Origin: Gammaproteobacteria bacterium
GTDB lineage: Bacteria > Pseudomonadota > Gammaproteobacteria > Pseudomonadales > Pseudohongiellaceae
Assembly: GCA_003514305.1 (NCBI GenBank)
Contig: DORE01000265.1
Coordinates: 1-10,057 of the forward strand
DNA length: 10,057 nt
Direction: 5' to 3'
The notes beneath the pieces were generated by a model, which ran no database searches, was not told where the DNA came from, and was given only the letters and a program-made list of their open reading frames with translations. Positions 1-6,394 of this stretch are shown one piece after another. Each line of letters begins with the position of its first letter. The stretch's first letter is position 1. The position numbers were made by a program, and so were the translations under genes.

Positions 1-190
1 CTTGGGTGTAGCGGCTGGCTTTTCCGAGCACCAGACTGACCTCGCCAACCCAGGAAGCTGGCTGAGCAACAGACCCAGCGGCGAATGAGATCGCGAGAAA
101 CGCCATCAGCAATCGGGCTGTGGACCTCCAAAAGACAAGACCACACGGTAATATGAGAACGCTTGGGCTGAAGAGCATCGCTTGAATCAT
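1..190 (-). CDS. N-terminal fragment of a probable exported FecR-like protein, runs off left edge
   Basis: An open minus-strand frame begins after an in-frame TGA at 212-214 and continues past base 1, giving up to 63 codons. Possible ATG starts lie at 190, 178 and 106; none has a strong Shine-Dalgarno sequence. The reading from 190 was chosen because it keeps a basic stretch (W-R-S-T-A-R) before the hydrophobic segment LLMAFLAISFAAGSVA. Together these look like a signal peptide, with likely cleavage near A-Q-P-A. The mature protein starts ASWVGEVSLVLGKASRYTQ. The W-x-G-x-V-x-x-V-x-G-x-A pattern resembles the start of FecR-type domains in exported proteins, so a periplasmic or surface location is inferred. 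Only about 20 mature residues are visible, so the family call is tentative. The gene is divergent from the CRP/FNR regulator and shares its upstream region. It is too short for an ordinary ORF length cut-off, but the signal peptide makes chance unlikely. Confidence 0.5.
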   Translation of the reverse strand, partial: MIQAMLFSPSVLILPCGLVFWRSTARLLMAFLAISFAAGSVAQPASWVGEVSLVLGKASRYTQ

Positions 191-282
191 CAGTTGTTTG
201 CAGAGACTGGATCAGCTCCCACGGCTAGCGGAGTCTGACCATTTTGCCAACTCCAAGGATAAGCTGATTGTTAAACGGCTCA

Positions 283-298
283 GGTGATTTCGATCACA
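283..298. promoter_or_regulatory. CRP-type binding site (GGTGA-N6-TCACA)
   Basis: The bases GGTGATTTCGATCACA match the enterobacterial CRP consensus TGTGA-N6-TCACA at 9 of 10 half-site positions. The core GTGAT-N4-ATCAC is a perfect inverted repeat centred between 290 and 291. It lies in the divergent region between the FecR-like gene and the CRP/FNR regulator. The start predicted from the promoter at 318-346 is near 352, which places the site centre at about -61.5, the standard position for class I activation by CRP. It could be read by a global CRP/Vfr or by the adjacent regulator itself, whose recognition helix carries the same R-E-T-V-x-R residues as CRP. Confidence 0.72.
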
Positions 299-317
299 CC
301 AAGCCTGTATTTCTAAT

Positions 318-346
318 TTTACCATGAAGCATGAGGTACTTATAAT
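318..346 (+). promoter_or_regulatory. sigma70 promoter of the CRP/FNR-family gene
   Basis: A -35 hexamer TTTACC (318-323, 4 of 6 consensus positions) and a perfect -10 hexamer TATAAT (341-346) are separated by exactly 17 bp. Transcription would start near 352-353, leaving a leader of about 100 bases before the ATG at 456. The less-than-ideal -35 with an upstream CRP-type box is the usual layout of an activator-assisted promoter. Confidence 0.7.
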
Positions 347-357
347 GTATCTCCGCC

Positions 358-381
358 CAGAATTGGCCGATCGCCATTCTG
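358..381 (+). promoter_or_regulatory. Hairpin in the early leader of the CRP/FNR-family mRNA
   Basis: CAGAAT pairs with ATTCTG and the inner GGC pairs with GCC around a CGATC loop, with one bulged T at 364. This gives a nine-pair stem starting about six bases after the predicted transcription start. It may stabilise the mRNA 5' end or act as a DNA operator, since it is also an imperfect palindrome just downstream of the promoter. There is no T-tract, so it is not a terminator. Function is unknown. Confidence 0.4.
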
Positions 382-455
382 GTTCAGCCGCAAGCAAACG
401 TGCCCGGGGCGCTCTCTGAGAGTCAGCATCACGTTTACGGAGCCGATACACTCTC

Positions 456-1214
456 ATGGAGGTCACCCCTGAACTGCTGAGCGCATTTCCCCTTCTGAAA
501 CCGCTTCCAAAAGCAGTGCTGACCGATCTTGCCAAGTGTAGCTCGATGAGAAAATTCTCTCGTCGAGGTATCGTGCTCGAGGCTGGCGAGGCAGAGCGCT
601 CAACGTGCTTTTTATTTGAAGGGCGCCTGCAAGGCGTAGATTTTACCATAGACGGCAGGGAAGTGGGGCTCTACTTCGTCGAGCCCAGTGACTTCTGCGG
701 CGAACTTGCATTATTCGATGCGAAACCGCAATCAGAGTTTGTAATCGCCCTGACTGCGGCGGTGGTCGTTTTTGTCCCGGTAAAAGAGCTGCAGCAAGTA
801 ATGTTGAAAACGCCGGCCATTATGGGTGTTGTAGGGAACAAACTCGCCAGCCGCATCAGGCAAATGACCTTTCAGCGCTCGTTGCTGGGCCTACCAAGCA
901 TTGGACAGCGAGTGTGCTGTCAGCTGTGGCATTTGATCCCCGAAGGAGAAAAACAGAAATTCAGCGGACTCAAAGCCAGCAGTGATGAGAATCATGAAAC
1001 TAATCCAGAGACAGACAGCAAAGAAACAGTAATCAACAACCCGCCAACGCACATGGAAATCGCCATCATGGTTAACGTCAGCCGCGAGACAGTCACGCGG
1101 GTATTTCAGAGTTTGCAAAATCGGCAGATAGTAAGACGTGACGGACCAGCTAAGCTGATTGTCAACAAGCTGGATACCCTGCAGAAATTTGCGGAGGGTA
1201 CGGAGGAGCTCTGA
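456..1214 (+). CDS. CRP/FNR-family transcriptional regulator with altered nucleotide pocket
   Basis: A 252-residue cytoplasmic DNA-binding regulator. Residues ~8-125 form the cNMP-binding-type beta-barrel, including the phosphate-cassette start GELALFD at 82-88. The usual P-R-S-A of this cassette reads P-Q-S-E here (91-94), so the arginine that contacts the cyclic nucleotide phosphate is replaced by Gln. A dimerisation helix follows at ~126-155. The C-terminal winged helix-turn-helix has recognition helix VSRETVTRVF (208-217), matching the SRETVGR of E. coli CRP, so specificity for GTGA half-sites is expected. A polar, acid-rich stretch (~165-195) between the dimer helix and HTH makes the protein longer than CRP (about 210 residues). 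No N-terminal FNR-type cysteine cluster is present, so an Fe-S oxygen sensor is unlikely. The start at 456 is the only reasonable one; GGAG at 439-442 is a rather distant (13 nt) ribosome site. Its promoter carries a CRP box, so autoregulation is plausible. Targets are unknown; the downstream secretion operon is a candidate only by position. Confidence 0.88.
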   Translation: MEVTPELLSAFPLLKPLPKAVLTDLAKCSSMRKFSRRGIVLEAGEAERSTCFLFEGRLQGVDFTIDGREVGLYFVEPSDFCGELALFDAKPQSEFVIALTAAVVVFVPVKELQQVMLKTPAIMGVVGNKLASRIRQMTFQRSLLGLPSIGQRVCCQLWHLIPEGEKQKFSGLKASSDENHETNPETDSKETVINNPPTHMEIAIMVNVSRETVTRVFQSLQNRQIVRRDGPAKLIVNKLDTLQKFAEGTEEL

Positions 1215-1510
1215 AACTCCGAGAAACCGGTTGCACTGTGGACCCACCGGAATCGGAAGGCAATCGCACTCGCTCGAACAATTTTTAGTCAACTCTGCGG
1301 CAGATAGATCAAGCAGGGCCTGAGGCGACAAAGTCGGACATGCTGTCAGATGCAGTTGCTACAATTACGGGCCATCAAACTCTAGCGCCCGAAAGCAGCT
1401 GAAGGTTCCTGAGCACAAATGACTTGCGAAACACGTTGAAAACGGCGAAAAAGGACCCACTTATTGAGCAGCCGGTAGATAAAAGCAATTAATCAAACGA
1501 CACTTAAATT
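1215..1510. other. Intergenic gap before the type I secretion operon
   Basis: These 296 bases hold no convincing gene on either strand, no clear terminator for the regulator and no GTGA-N6-TCAC box. The best promoter-like pieces are TTGAAA at 1436-1441 and TTGAGC at 1464-1469, but the hexamers 17 bases after each (ACTTAT and AATTAA) are poor. The secretion operon presumably starts here, but its promoter cannot be placed with confidence. The sequence just before the ATG at 1511 is A/T-rich and lacks a Shine-Dalgarno motif. Confidence 0.5.
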
Positions 1511-3223
1511 ATGACCAACAACAGCCCGACCAGTCGCGAGCTGAATCAAACACTCGACGCCTGCAAGCAGTATTTTATCTACGCGGGAGTGTTCAGCGCC
1601 GCAGTAAACATCCTGATGCTGACCCCGATTATTTACATGTTAACGGTCTACGATCGAGTCGTCGCAAGCGGCAGCCTATCAACGTTAGCGATGCTCACCA
1701 TACTGATGGTGTTCTTGCTGATGGCCGTGGGTGGCTTTGAGTGGGTCCGCTCAATGATTCTTATCAGCGCAAGCAGTCGTATAGAAAACCTTTTGCGCAA
1801 GAGGGTTTCTGATGCCACGTTCAAGCGTTCACTGCTGTCTGGAGGTATAGTGACGAACGCGCAACCACTTGCTGACCTTGCAGCCCTGAGGCAATTCCTG
1901 ACAGGTAACGGTCTGTTCGCTTTCTTCGACGCCCCATGGTTCCCCATTTATATCGGTGTCATGTTTATGTTTCACCCTTGGTTTGGCGTTGCTGGCATTC
2001 TCAGCGGAATAGTGATGGTGGGACTGGCCTACGCCAATGAAACATCAACCAACAGCTTGCTCAAAGAAGCTAACCTAGAATCTAATAAAGCATCGAATCG
2101 CTTTCAGGGTAGCTTACGAAACGCCGAGGTCGTCGCGGCCATGGGGATGTCAGCAGACATCACGAGACGCCAAGATGTGCTGTTCGACAGCGTTCTTAAT
2201 AAGCAGGTAGCTGCCAGCAAAAAGGCCGGCATGCTGAGCGGCTTATCCAAGTCCTTCAGACTAATAGTACAATCGCTGCTTCTGGGGCTAGGCGCATATT
2301 TGACACTCAATCAGCAAATTTCGCCGGGCATGATGATCGCAGGCTCACTGCTGCTTGGTAGAGCACTTGCTCCTATTGACATGCTAGTGGGAACCTGGAA
2401 GGGATTTTCACTAGCCCGCGCGCAGTACGCTCGCCTACAGGAATTGCTTGAGAATATCCCAGCTGACTCCAACACCATGAGCTTACCGGCACCGCAAGGT
2501 GCGTTAAAAGTAGAGCAGGTTTCCGTCGCTCCTCCAAGTTCGCAAGCGCTTGTAGTGCGTGGTGTGACATTTGAGCTGGCGCCCGGAGAGGCTCTTGGAA
2601 TGGTGGGACCTAGCGCTTCGGGTAAATCGACGCTGGCGCGCGCCTTGATGGGCATCTGGCCGAGCCACACTGGCAAAGTAAGGATAGATGGGGCTGATAT
2701 CTCTGCGTGGAACCGAGAAGAGCTCGGACCGCATTTAGGCTATCTGCCGCAGGATATTGAGTTGTTTGACGGCACGATAGCCGACAACATATCTCGCTTC
2801 TCCGATGCTGAACCGGGAACAATCGTTGCCGCCGCAAAGCTGGCAGGTGTTCATGAAATGATCCTGCACTTGCCCAAGGGGTACGACACCGTCATGGGGG
2901 GCGCTGGAGGCATGCTTTCCGGCGGCCAACGCCAGCGTATAGGCCTTGCCCGTGCAGTTTTTGGCAATCCAAAGCTGCTTGTACTGGATGAGCCCAATTC
3001 CAATCTTGATGATCGGGGCGAAAAGGAACTGGTTGAGGCACTGCGTCGCATAAAATCGCAGGGCTGTACCATTGTGGTAATCACCCACCGCACCATGGTC
3101 CTTCAATGCGTGGACAAAATTCTGGTCATGAAAGAAGGCGCAGCTGTCAGTTTTGGACCAAAGGATCAAGTGCTCTCAAGCCTAATGGCGCCAGCCGATA
3201 TACCTAAGTCTGCCGCTAACTAA
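1511..3223 (+). CDS. Type I secretion ABC exporter, permease-ATPase fusion (PrtD/HlyB-like)
   Basis: A 570-residue inner-membrane half-transporter that, as a dimer, uses ATP to push an unfolded substrate with a C-terminal signal into a trans-envelope channel. The N-terminal half has hydrophobic segments at ~20-47, 56-80, 130-170 and 245-295, with the PrtD-type motif DAPWFPIY at 140-147. No C39 peptidase or inactive C39-like domain precedes the membrane domain, so this is the PrtD class (RTX proteases, lipases, S-layer or adhesin-type cargo) rather than the HlyB or bacteriocin class. The ATPase half shows Walker A GPSASGKS (366-373), signature LSGGQ (469-473), Walker B LLVLDE with D493/E494, and the switch His526; all catalytic residues are present. 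Length fits PrtD-type exporters (about 570-590). It is the first gene of the operon, with its adaptor 18 bases downstream. No SD-like sequence precedes the ATG. No substrate gene lies in the window. Confidence 0.93.
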   Translation: MTNNSPTSRELNQTLDACKQYFIYAGVFSAAVNILMLTPIIYMLTVYDRVVASGSLSTLAMLTILMVFLLMAVGGFEWVRSMILISASSRIENLLRKRVSDATFKRSLLSGGIVTNAQPLADLAALRQFLTGNGLFAFFDAPWFPIYIGVMFMFHPWFGVAGILSGIVMVGLAYANETSTNSLLKEANLESNKASNRFQGSLRNAEVVAAMGMSADITRRQDVLFDSVLNKQVAASKKAGMLSGLSKSFRLIVQSLLLGLGAYLTLNQQISPGMMIAGSLLLGRALAPIDMLVGTWKGFSLARAQYARLQELLENIPADSNTMSLPAPQGALKVEQVSVAPPSSQALVVRGVTFELAPGEALGMVGPSASGKSTLARALMGIWPSHTGKVRIDGADISAWNREELGPHLGYLPQDIELFDGTIADNISRFSDAEPGTIVAAAKLAGVHEMILHLPKGYDTVMGGAGGMLSGGQRQRIGLARAVFGNPKLLVLDEPNSNLDDRGEKELVEALRRIKSQGCTIVVITHRTMVLQCVDKILVMKEGAAVSFGPKDQVLSSLMAPADIPKSAAN

Positions 3224-3241
3224 CTTTAAGAAAAAGACATA

Positions 3242-4567
3242 ATGACAAGTAAAACAGGAAAAGCCGTTTCGCCAGTACCTGACGACAATCTCGTTACCAG
3301 CATGGAGGGCCCAAAAAGAATCGGCATGACACTGATATTTTTAGTTTTTGTGGTGTTCGGCGGCTGGGCTGTTATTGCGCCTCTTAATGGAGCAGCCTTC
3401 GCGCCGGGAACGGTGACAGTTAAATCCTATAAAAAAGTCGTACAACATCTTGAGGGCGGTATCGTTGCTGACATTCTAACTCGCGATGGCGATTTAGTAG
3501 AGCAAGGTCAGCCACTTTTGATTCTTGATGACACTCAGTCGACAGCCTCACTCGAAATAGCCAATACGCAATACACCGCTCTTCGGGCCAAGGAAGCACG
3601 ACTGATCGCAGAACGTGACGGGTTGGAACGAGTGACATATCCTGGGGGTTTCAGTACGCAAAATGCCAGAGCTCAACGGGAAGTAAATGCACAAAATGAA
3701 ATCTTTGCAGCTCGCAAGGCGGCCAATGAAGGCAGAGAAGAGATTCTGGGGCGGCGAGTCGACCAGCTGCAAAATCAGGTTGTTGGGATGCGGGCGCTGC
3801 GCAGCAGCAAACAACAGCTTGCCACTTCCTACGAAGATGAGCTGCGAGATACTCAGGCACTTCTGGCACAGGGCTTTTCGGAGAAAACCCGACTCAGACA
3901 GGCTGAGCGTAACTTTGCATCGTTCTCTGGTGAAGCCGCGGAGCTGACTGCTAATATCGCCGCTACCGAAGTTCGAATTGGTGAAGCTAGGCTCCAAATT
4001 CTGCAACAGGACAGCGATTTTCAAAACGAAGTAGTGACCGAACTCGGCGAAGTGCAAACCACCCTTCAAGACGTGCGAGAGAGAGTGACTGCCCTTGAGG
4101 ATCTAGTGCATCGAACAACCGTAGTAGCACCTGACACGGGCGTGGTTAACGGCATGCAGATTCATACGATAGGCGGTGTCATTGGGCCTGGGTCTCCCAT
4201 AGCCGAAATCGTACCCGAGAGCGATGAGCTTATAATAGAAGCATCTGTGAACACCATTGACATCGATCGTGTTTCAGAAGGTCAGGAGGCTCGGATAAGG
4301 TTTTCAACTTTTGGCAGCTCAGCGCCCACAATATTTGGTCAGGTAATTTCCCTTTCTGCCGATGCGAGGCAAAACGACGCGACGGGAATTCCTTTTTACT
4401 TGGCGAGGGTTGAAGTATATCCGGACGGTATGGAGGAATTAGGCGACCTGGCATTGATGCCGGGAATGCCAGCCGAAGTGTTCATTAACACCGGAGCGAG
4501 AACCTTTATTCAATATCTTTTCAAACCTTTGTCAAATGCCGTTGCCCGCAGCTTCAACGAAGACTGA
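3242..4567 (+). CDS. Type I secretion periplasmic adaptor, HlyD family (PrtE-like)
   Basis: A 441-residue membrane-fusion protein that bridges the ABC exporter and the outer-membrane channel. A short cytoplasmic tail precedes a single membrane segment at ~28-46. The first biotinyl-lipoyl half carries the family motif HLEGGIV (69-75) followed by R-D-G-D-x-V-x-x-G-Q-x-L. A long region rich in heptad-like Ala, Gln, Glu, Arg and Leu (~100-290) forms the periplasmic coiled-coil hairpin. The second lipoyl half starts at VVAPDTG (294-300) with G-G-V-I-G-P-G-S-P, and a beta-barrel domain reaches the C terminus. Length is typical for PrtE/HlyD adaptors (430-480). It starts 18 bases after the exporter stop, preceded by a purine run AAGAAAAAG as a weak ribosome site, and is followed 15 bases later by the channel gene, which supports one transcript. 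Confidence 0.93.
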   Translation: MTSKTGKAVSPVPDDNLVTSMEGPKRIGMTLIFLVFVVFGGWAVIAPLNGAAFAPGTVTVKSYKKVVQHLEGGIVADILTRDGDLVEQGQPLLILDDTQSTASLEIANTQYTALRAKEARLIAERDGLERVTYPGGFSTQNARAQREVNAQNEIFAARKAANEGREEILGRRVDQLQNQVVGMRALRSSKQQLATSYEDELRDTQALLAQGFSEKTRLRQAERNFASFSGEAAELTANIAATEVRIGEARLQILQQDSDFQNEVVTELGEVQTTLQDVRERVTALEDLVHRTTVVAPDTGVVNGMQIHTIGGVIGPGSPIAEIVPESDELIIEASVNTIDIDRVSEGQEARIRFSTFGSSAPTIFGQVISLSADARQNDATGIPFYLARVEVYPDGMEELGDLALMPGMPAEVFINTGARTFIQYLFKPLSNAVARSFNED

Positions 4568-4582
4568 GCGGAAAACGTTCTC

Positions 4583-5953
4583 ATGAAAATGCTTCCTTTA
4601 TTGCCCGCATTCGTCACCGGACTAATCGCATGGGGCCAAGGCATTGCATATGCCGCTGAAAGCGAACCCGCTCTTGGTCAGCTCGCCGCAGGAGAAACGC
4701 TCGAGGATTTCTTCGGCGCAGCCATCACGTTCAGTCCGTCACTGAGAATCGCCGAAGAGAATTTAAATATAGGGCGCGCTCGCGAGCGTCAGGCAGAAGG
4801 TCAACTGCATCCGCAGATCAACGCAAGCGCCAACCTTTCGAACAATTCACGTAATTCTTTCAGCCAGTTCGGAACTCCGATCTCCGAGGATTTCGACGGC
4901 GAGAGGTTTTCCGTTTCCCTCCAGCAGACACTGTTCAATTGGCAATCTTTTGCTGCCCGCCGGCGCGCAACCCAGATCGAGAATCAGCGGGAAGCGGAAT
5001 ACTACTATGAGCTATCCAGGTTGCTGACCGACGTAGCTGAAAGATATCTCAACGTGCTTTTCGCGCAGGATTCACTCACCTCGGTAGCCGCCGAGGTCGA
5101 TGCCGTCAGCAACCAGCTTAACCAGATTCAGAGTCTGTTCGACCTCCAGCTCGCTCAGATCACCGACTTGCGACAAGCTGAAGCTAGTCTGACCGCCGTG
5201 CAGGCCGAACAGCTCAGACTGCAAGTGGACTTGGCCATCGCTCAAGAGCGACTGCGAGCTATTACCGGGATCGAGTCAGGCGAGCTACACATACTGCGCG
5301 AGGATACCGCACTGCCCGAGGCCGGGAACAACATGCAGTTCTGGATCGACATCGCTGAAAGCAACAATCAACAGATACGTGCTCGACGCTACGCGCTTGG
5401 AGCAGCGGAAGAGGGAATATCCGAGACCAAAGGCGCCTACATGCCAAGGGTCAACTTCTTCGCTACTCGTCAGGAATCCAACGTGGGATTCGACAATCGG
5501 TTTCTTGGGGACACGGACAACACCTTCATAGGAGTTGACGTCACCATTCCGATTTACGCCGGTGGCGCAAACCGGGCCCGCGAGAGTGAGGCGCGCGCCC
5601 AGCGGAACATTGCCGAAAGCGAACTTAGACAAACAGAGCTAGAAGCGAACGCCGCCGTGCGTTCCGCCTACCTGCAGGTACAGTCCAGTAGCCTGCTCAC
5701 CGAAGCTGCCGAGCGTTTGGTTGAATCTACTCGTCTTTCATCGGAAGCCGCTCAGGAAGGCTTTGAGCTGGGCGCGGTCACCAATGTCGATGTGCTCAAT
5801 GCCTTGCGCGATCAGTTTCAAGCGGAACGAGATTTGCAGAGGGCCCGATATGAGCAAATCAACTATTTATTGCTGCTGAAGCGCGAAGCCGGCACACTCA
5901 ATGCTGGCGATATGCTGGAAGTCAGCCGCCTAATGGAAGCACCCCAGGACTGA
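4583..5953 (+). CDS. TolC-family outer-membrane channel of the type I system (PrtF-like)
   Basis: A 456-residue exported protein. Residues 1-24 form a signal peptide (start MKMLPLLPAF, hydrophobic core, predicted cleavage AYA|AES). The mature protein shows the two internally similar halves of outer-membrane efflux proteins. Each has long helices rich in Ala, Gln, Glu and Arg and a beta-strand section: QINASANLSNNS with FSVSLQQTLFNW in the first half, VNFFATRQ with FIGVDVTIPIYAGG in the second. The motif GAVTNVDVLNA near the C terminus is characteristic of TolC homologues. As a trimer it forms the channel-tunnel through the outer membrane and periplasm. A dedicated TolC as the third gene after the ABC exporter and HlyD adaptor is the Prt/Has/Lip arrangement, unlike the hly operon, which borrows a distant tolC. 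No terminator follows directly; the nearest strong hairpin is about 300 bases on. Confidence 0.93.
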   Translation: MKMLPLLPAFVTGLIAWGQGIAYAAESEPALGQLAAGETLEDFFGAAITFSPSLRIAEENLNIGRARERQAEGQLHPQINASANLSNNSRNSFSQFGTPISEDFDGERFSVSLQQTLFNWQSFAARRRATQIENQREAEYYYELSRLLTDVAERYLNVLFAQDSLTSVAAEVDAVSNQLNQIQSLFDLQLAQITDLRQAEASLTAVQAEQLRLQVDLAIAQERLRAITGIESGELHILREDTALPEAGNNMQFWIDIAESNNQQIRARRYALGAAEEGISETKGAYMPRVNFFATRQESNVGFDNRFLGDTDNTFIGVDVTIPIYAGGANRARESEARAQRNIAESELRQTELEANAAVRSAYLQVQSSSLLTEAAERLVESTRLSSEAAQEGFELGAVTNVDVLNALRDQFQAERDLQRARYEQINYLLLLKREAGTLNAGDMLEVSRLMEAPQD

Positions 5954-6252
5954 CCCAGTTTCGGCCCCCGCTCGGAAGACGCTCGATGCCATGTCCGAAT
6001 TTTCATTCCGCAGCGTCTGGATCCATCTGATGAATTACGCAAAGAGCGACACGGCGTTCACTGGTGCAGATTAATCATATGATGAGTCATCTCTCTTAGC
6101 GGAAAGCCCAGATCCTTTTCGCGATACTGACAGAAGCCTTTCGCATAACCCACCTCCGGCGCTAGTTCCAGGGTCCGGGCGGAAGCTCAACGGGCGAAAA
6201 GGGCAGTAGGATGTTCTCGGGGCTCAGCGGCACCATATTCTGACTCAACTTT

Positions 6253-6290
6253 AGGGCACTGAGTGAAAATACTCAGTGCCCTGGGTTTTA
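6253..6290 (+). terminator. Strong hairpin, probable rho-independent terminator
   Basis: AGGGCACTGAGT (6253-6264) and ACTCAGTGCCCT (6271-6282) form a perfect 12-pair stem around the six-base loop GAAAAT, followed by GGGTTTTA. The short T-run starts after three G's, so it is less ideal than a classic terminator but favours plus-strand transcription. On the minus strand no T-run follows. It lies ~300 bases after the TolC-like gene and ~110 before wzm, so it probably insulates wzm-wzt from the secretion operon or ends a short RNA made within the gap. Confidence 0.62.
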
Positions 6291-6298
6291 GCCTTTCT

Positions 6299-6329
6299 GC
6301 GACAGTTCATGGTTAAATACGTCTAAAAT
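6299..6329 (+). promoter_or_regulatory. Possible promoter of wzm-wzt
   Basis: TAAAAT at 6324-6329 matches the -10 consensus at 5 of 6 positions. The best -35 is GCGACA at 6299-6304 (4 of 6), but the 19-base spacing is longer than usual. It sits just after the terminator hairpin and ~65 bases before the wzm start, where a promoter is expected. The evidence is weak. Confidence 0.28.
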
Positions 6330-6373
6330 AATCCACCAGAAAATCCCGCGCTGGCCGGTAGTAAGCGGCACGA

Positions 6374-6387
6374 TCAAGAGTTCTTGA
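6374..6387 (+). promoter_or_regulatory. Perfect inverted repeat over the wzm ribosome-binding region
   Basis: TCAAGA-GT-TCTTGA is a 6+6 inverted repeat ending seven bases before the wzm ATG. It contains AAGAG, the only Shine-Dalgarno-like bases there. The two-base spacer is too short for an RNA loop unless the innermost pairs open, so it may serve as a DNA operator or a weak structure affecting translation initiation. Confidence 0.3.
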
Positions 6388-6394
6388 ACAAATA

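Larger units (their letters stand above)
5954..6394. other. 441 bp gap between the T1SS operon and wzm-wzt, no convincing gene
   Basis: No frame longer than about 45 codons has a credible start and ribosome site. A minus-strand open stretch at 6061-6186 (42 codons, including GYAKGFCQYREKDLGF) reads rather protein-like, but it lacks a start and is closed by stops, so it could be a gene scrap. A plus-strand 27-codon frame begins at 5991. The gap also holds a cluster of short palindromes (6069-6091), the hairpin at 6253-6282, a possible wzm promoter and a palindrome next to the wzm start. No terminal inverted repeats marking a small mobile element were seen. Confidence 0.5.

Noticed and set aside
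212..649. 145-codon minus-strand frame over the regulator start and its promoter
   Set aside because: It lies antisense to the regulator's coding region, promoter and leader, has an Arg/Ser-rich composition typical of shadow frames, and shows no recognisable motif.
891..1331. 146-codon minus-strand frame over the 3' end of the regulator
   Set aside because: It mostly overlaps the well-supported regulator gene on the other strand, has low-complexity Cys/Leu/Phe-rich content and no ribosome site.
1436..1492. TTGAAA and TTGAGC as -35 elements of a secretion-operon promoter
   Set aside because: The matching -10 hexamers at acceptable spacing are only 3/6 and lack the conserved bases, so no promoter feature was entered.
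2735..3169. 144-codon minus-strand frame inside the ABC exporter
   Set aside because: It is antisense to the conserved ATPase domain and has no family features.
3548..4069. 173-codon minus-strand frame inside the HlyD-like gene
   Set aside because: It is the complement of the repetitive coiled-coil region, which tends to leave antisense frames open; no signal or motif was seen.
5991..6074. 27-codon plus-strand frame in the gap after the TolC-like gene
   Set aside because: It is short, has no ribosome-binding site and no recognisable sequence; chance is the simpler explanation.
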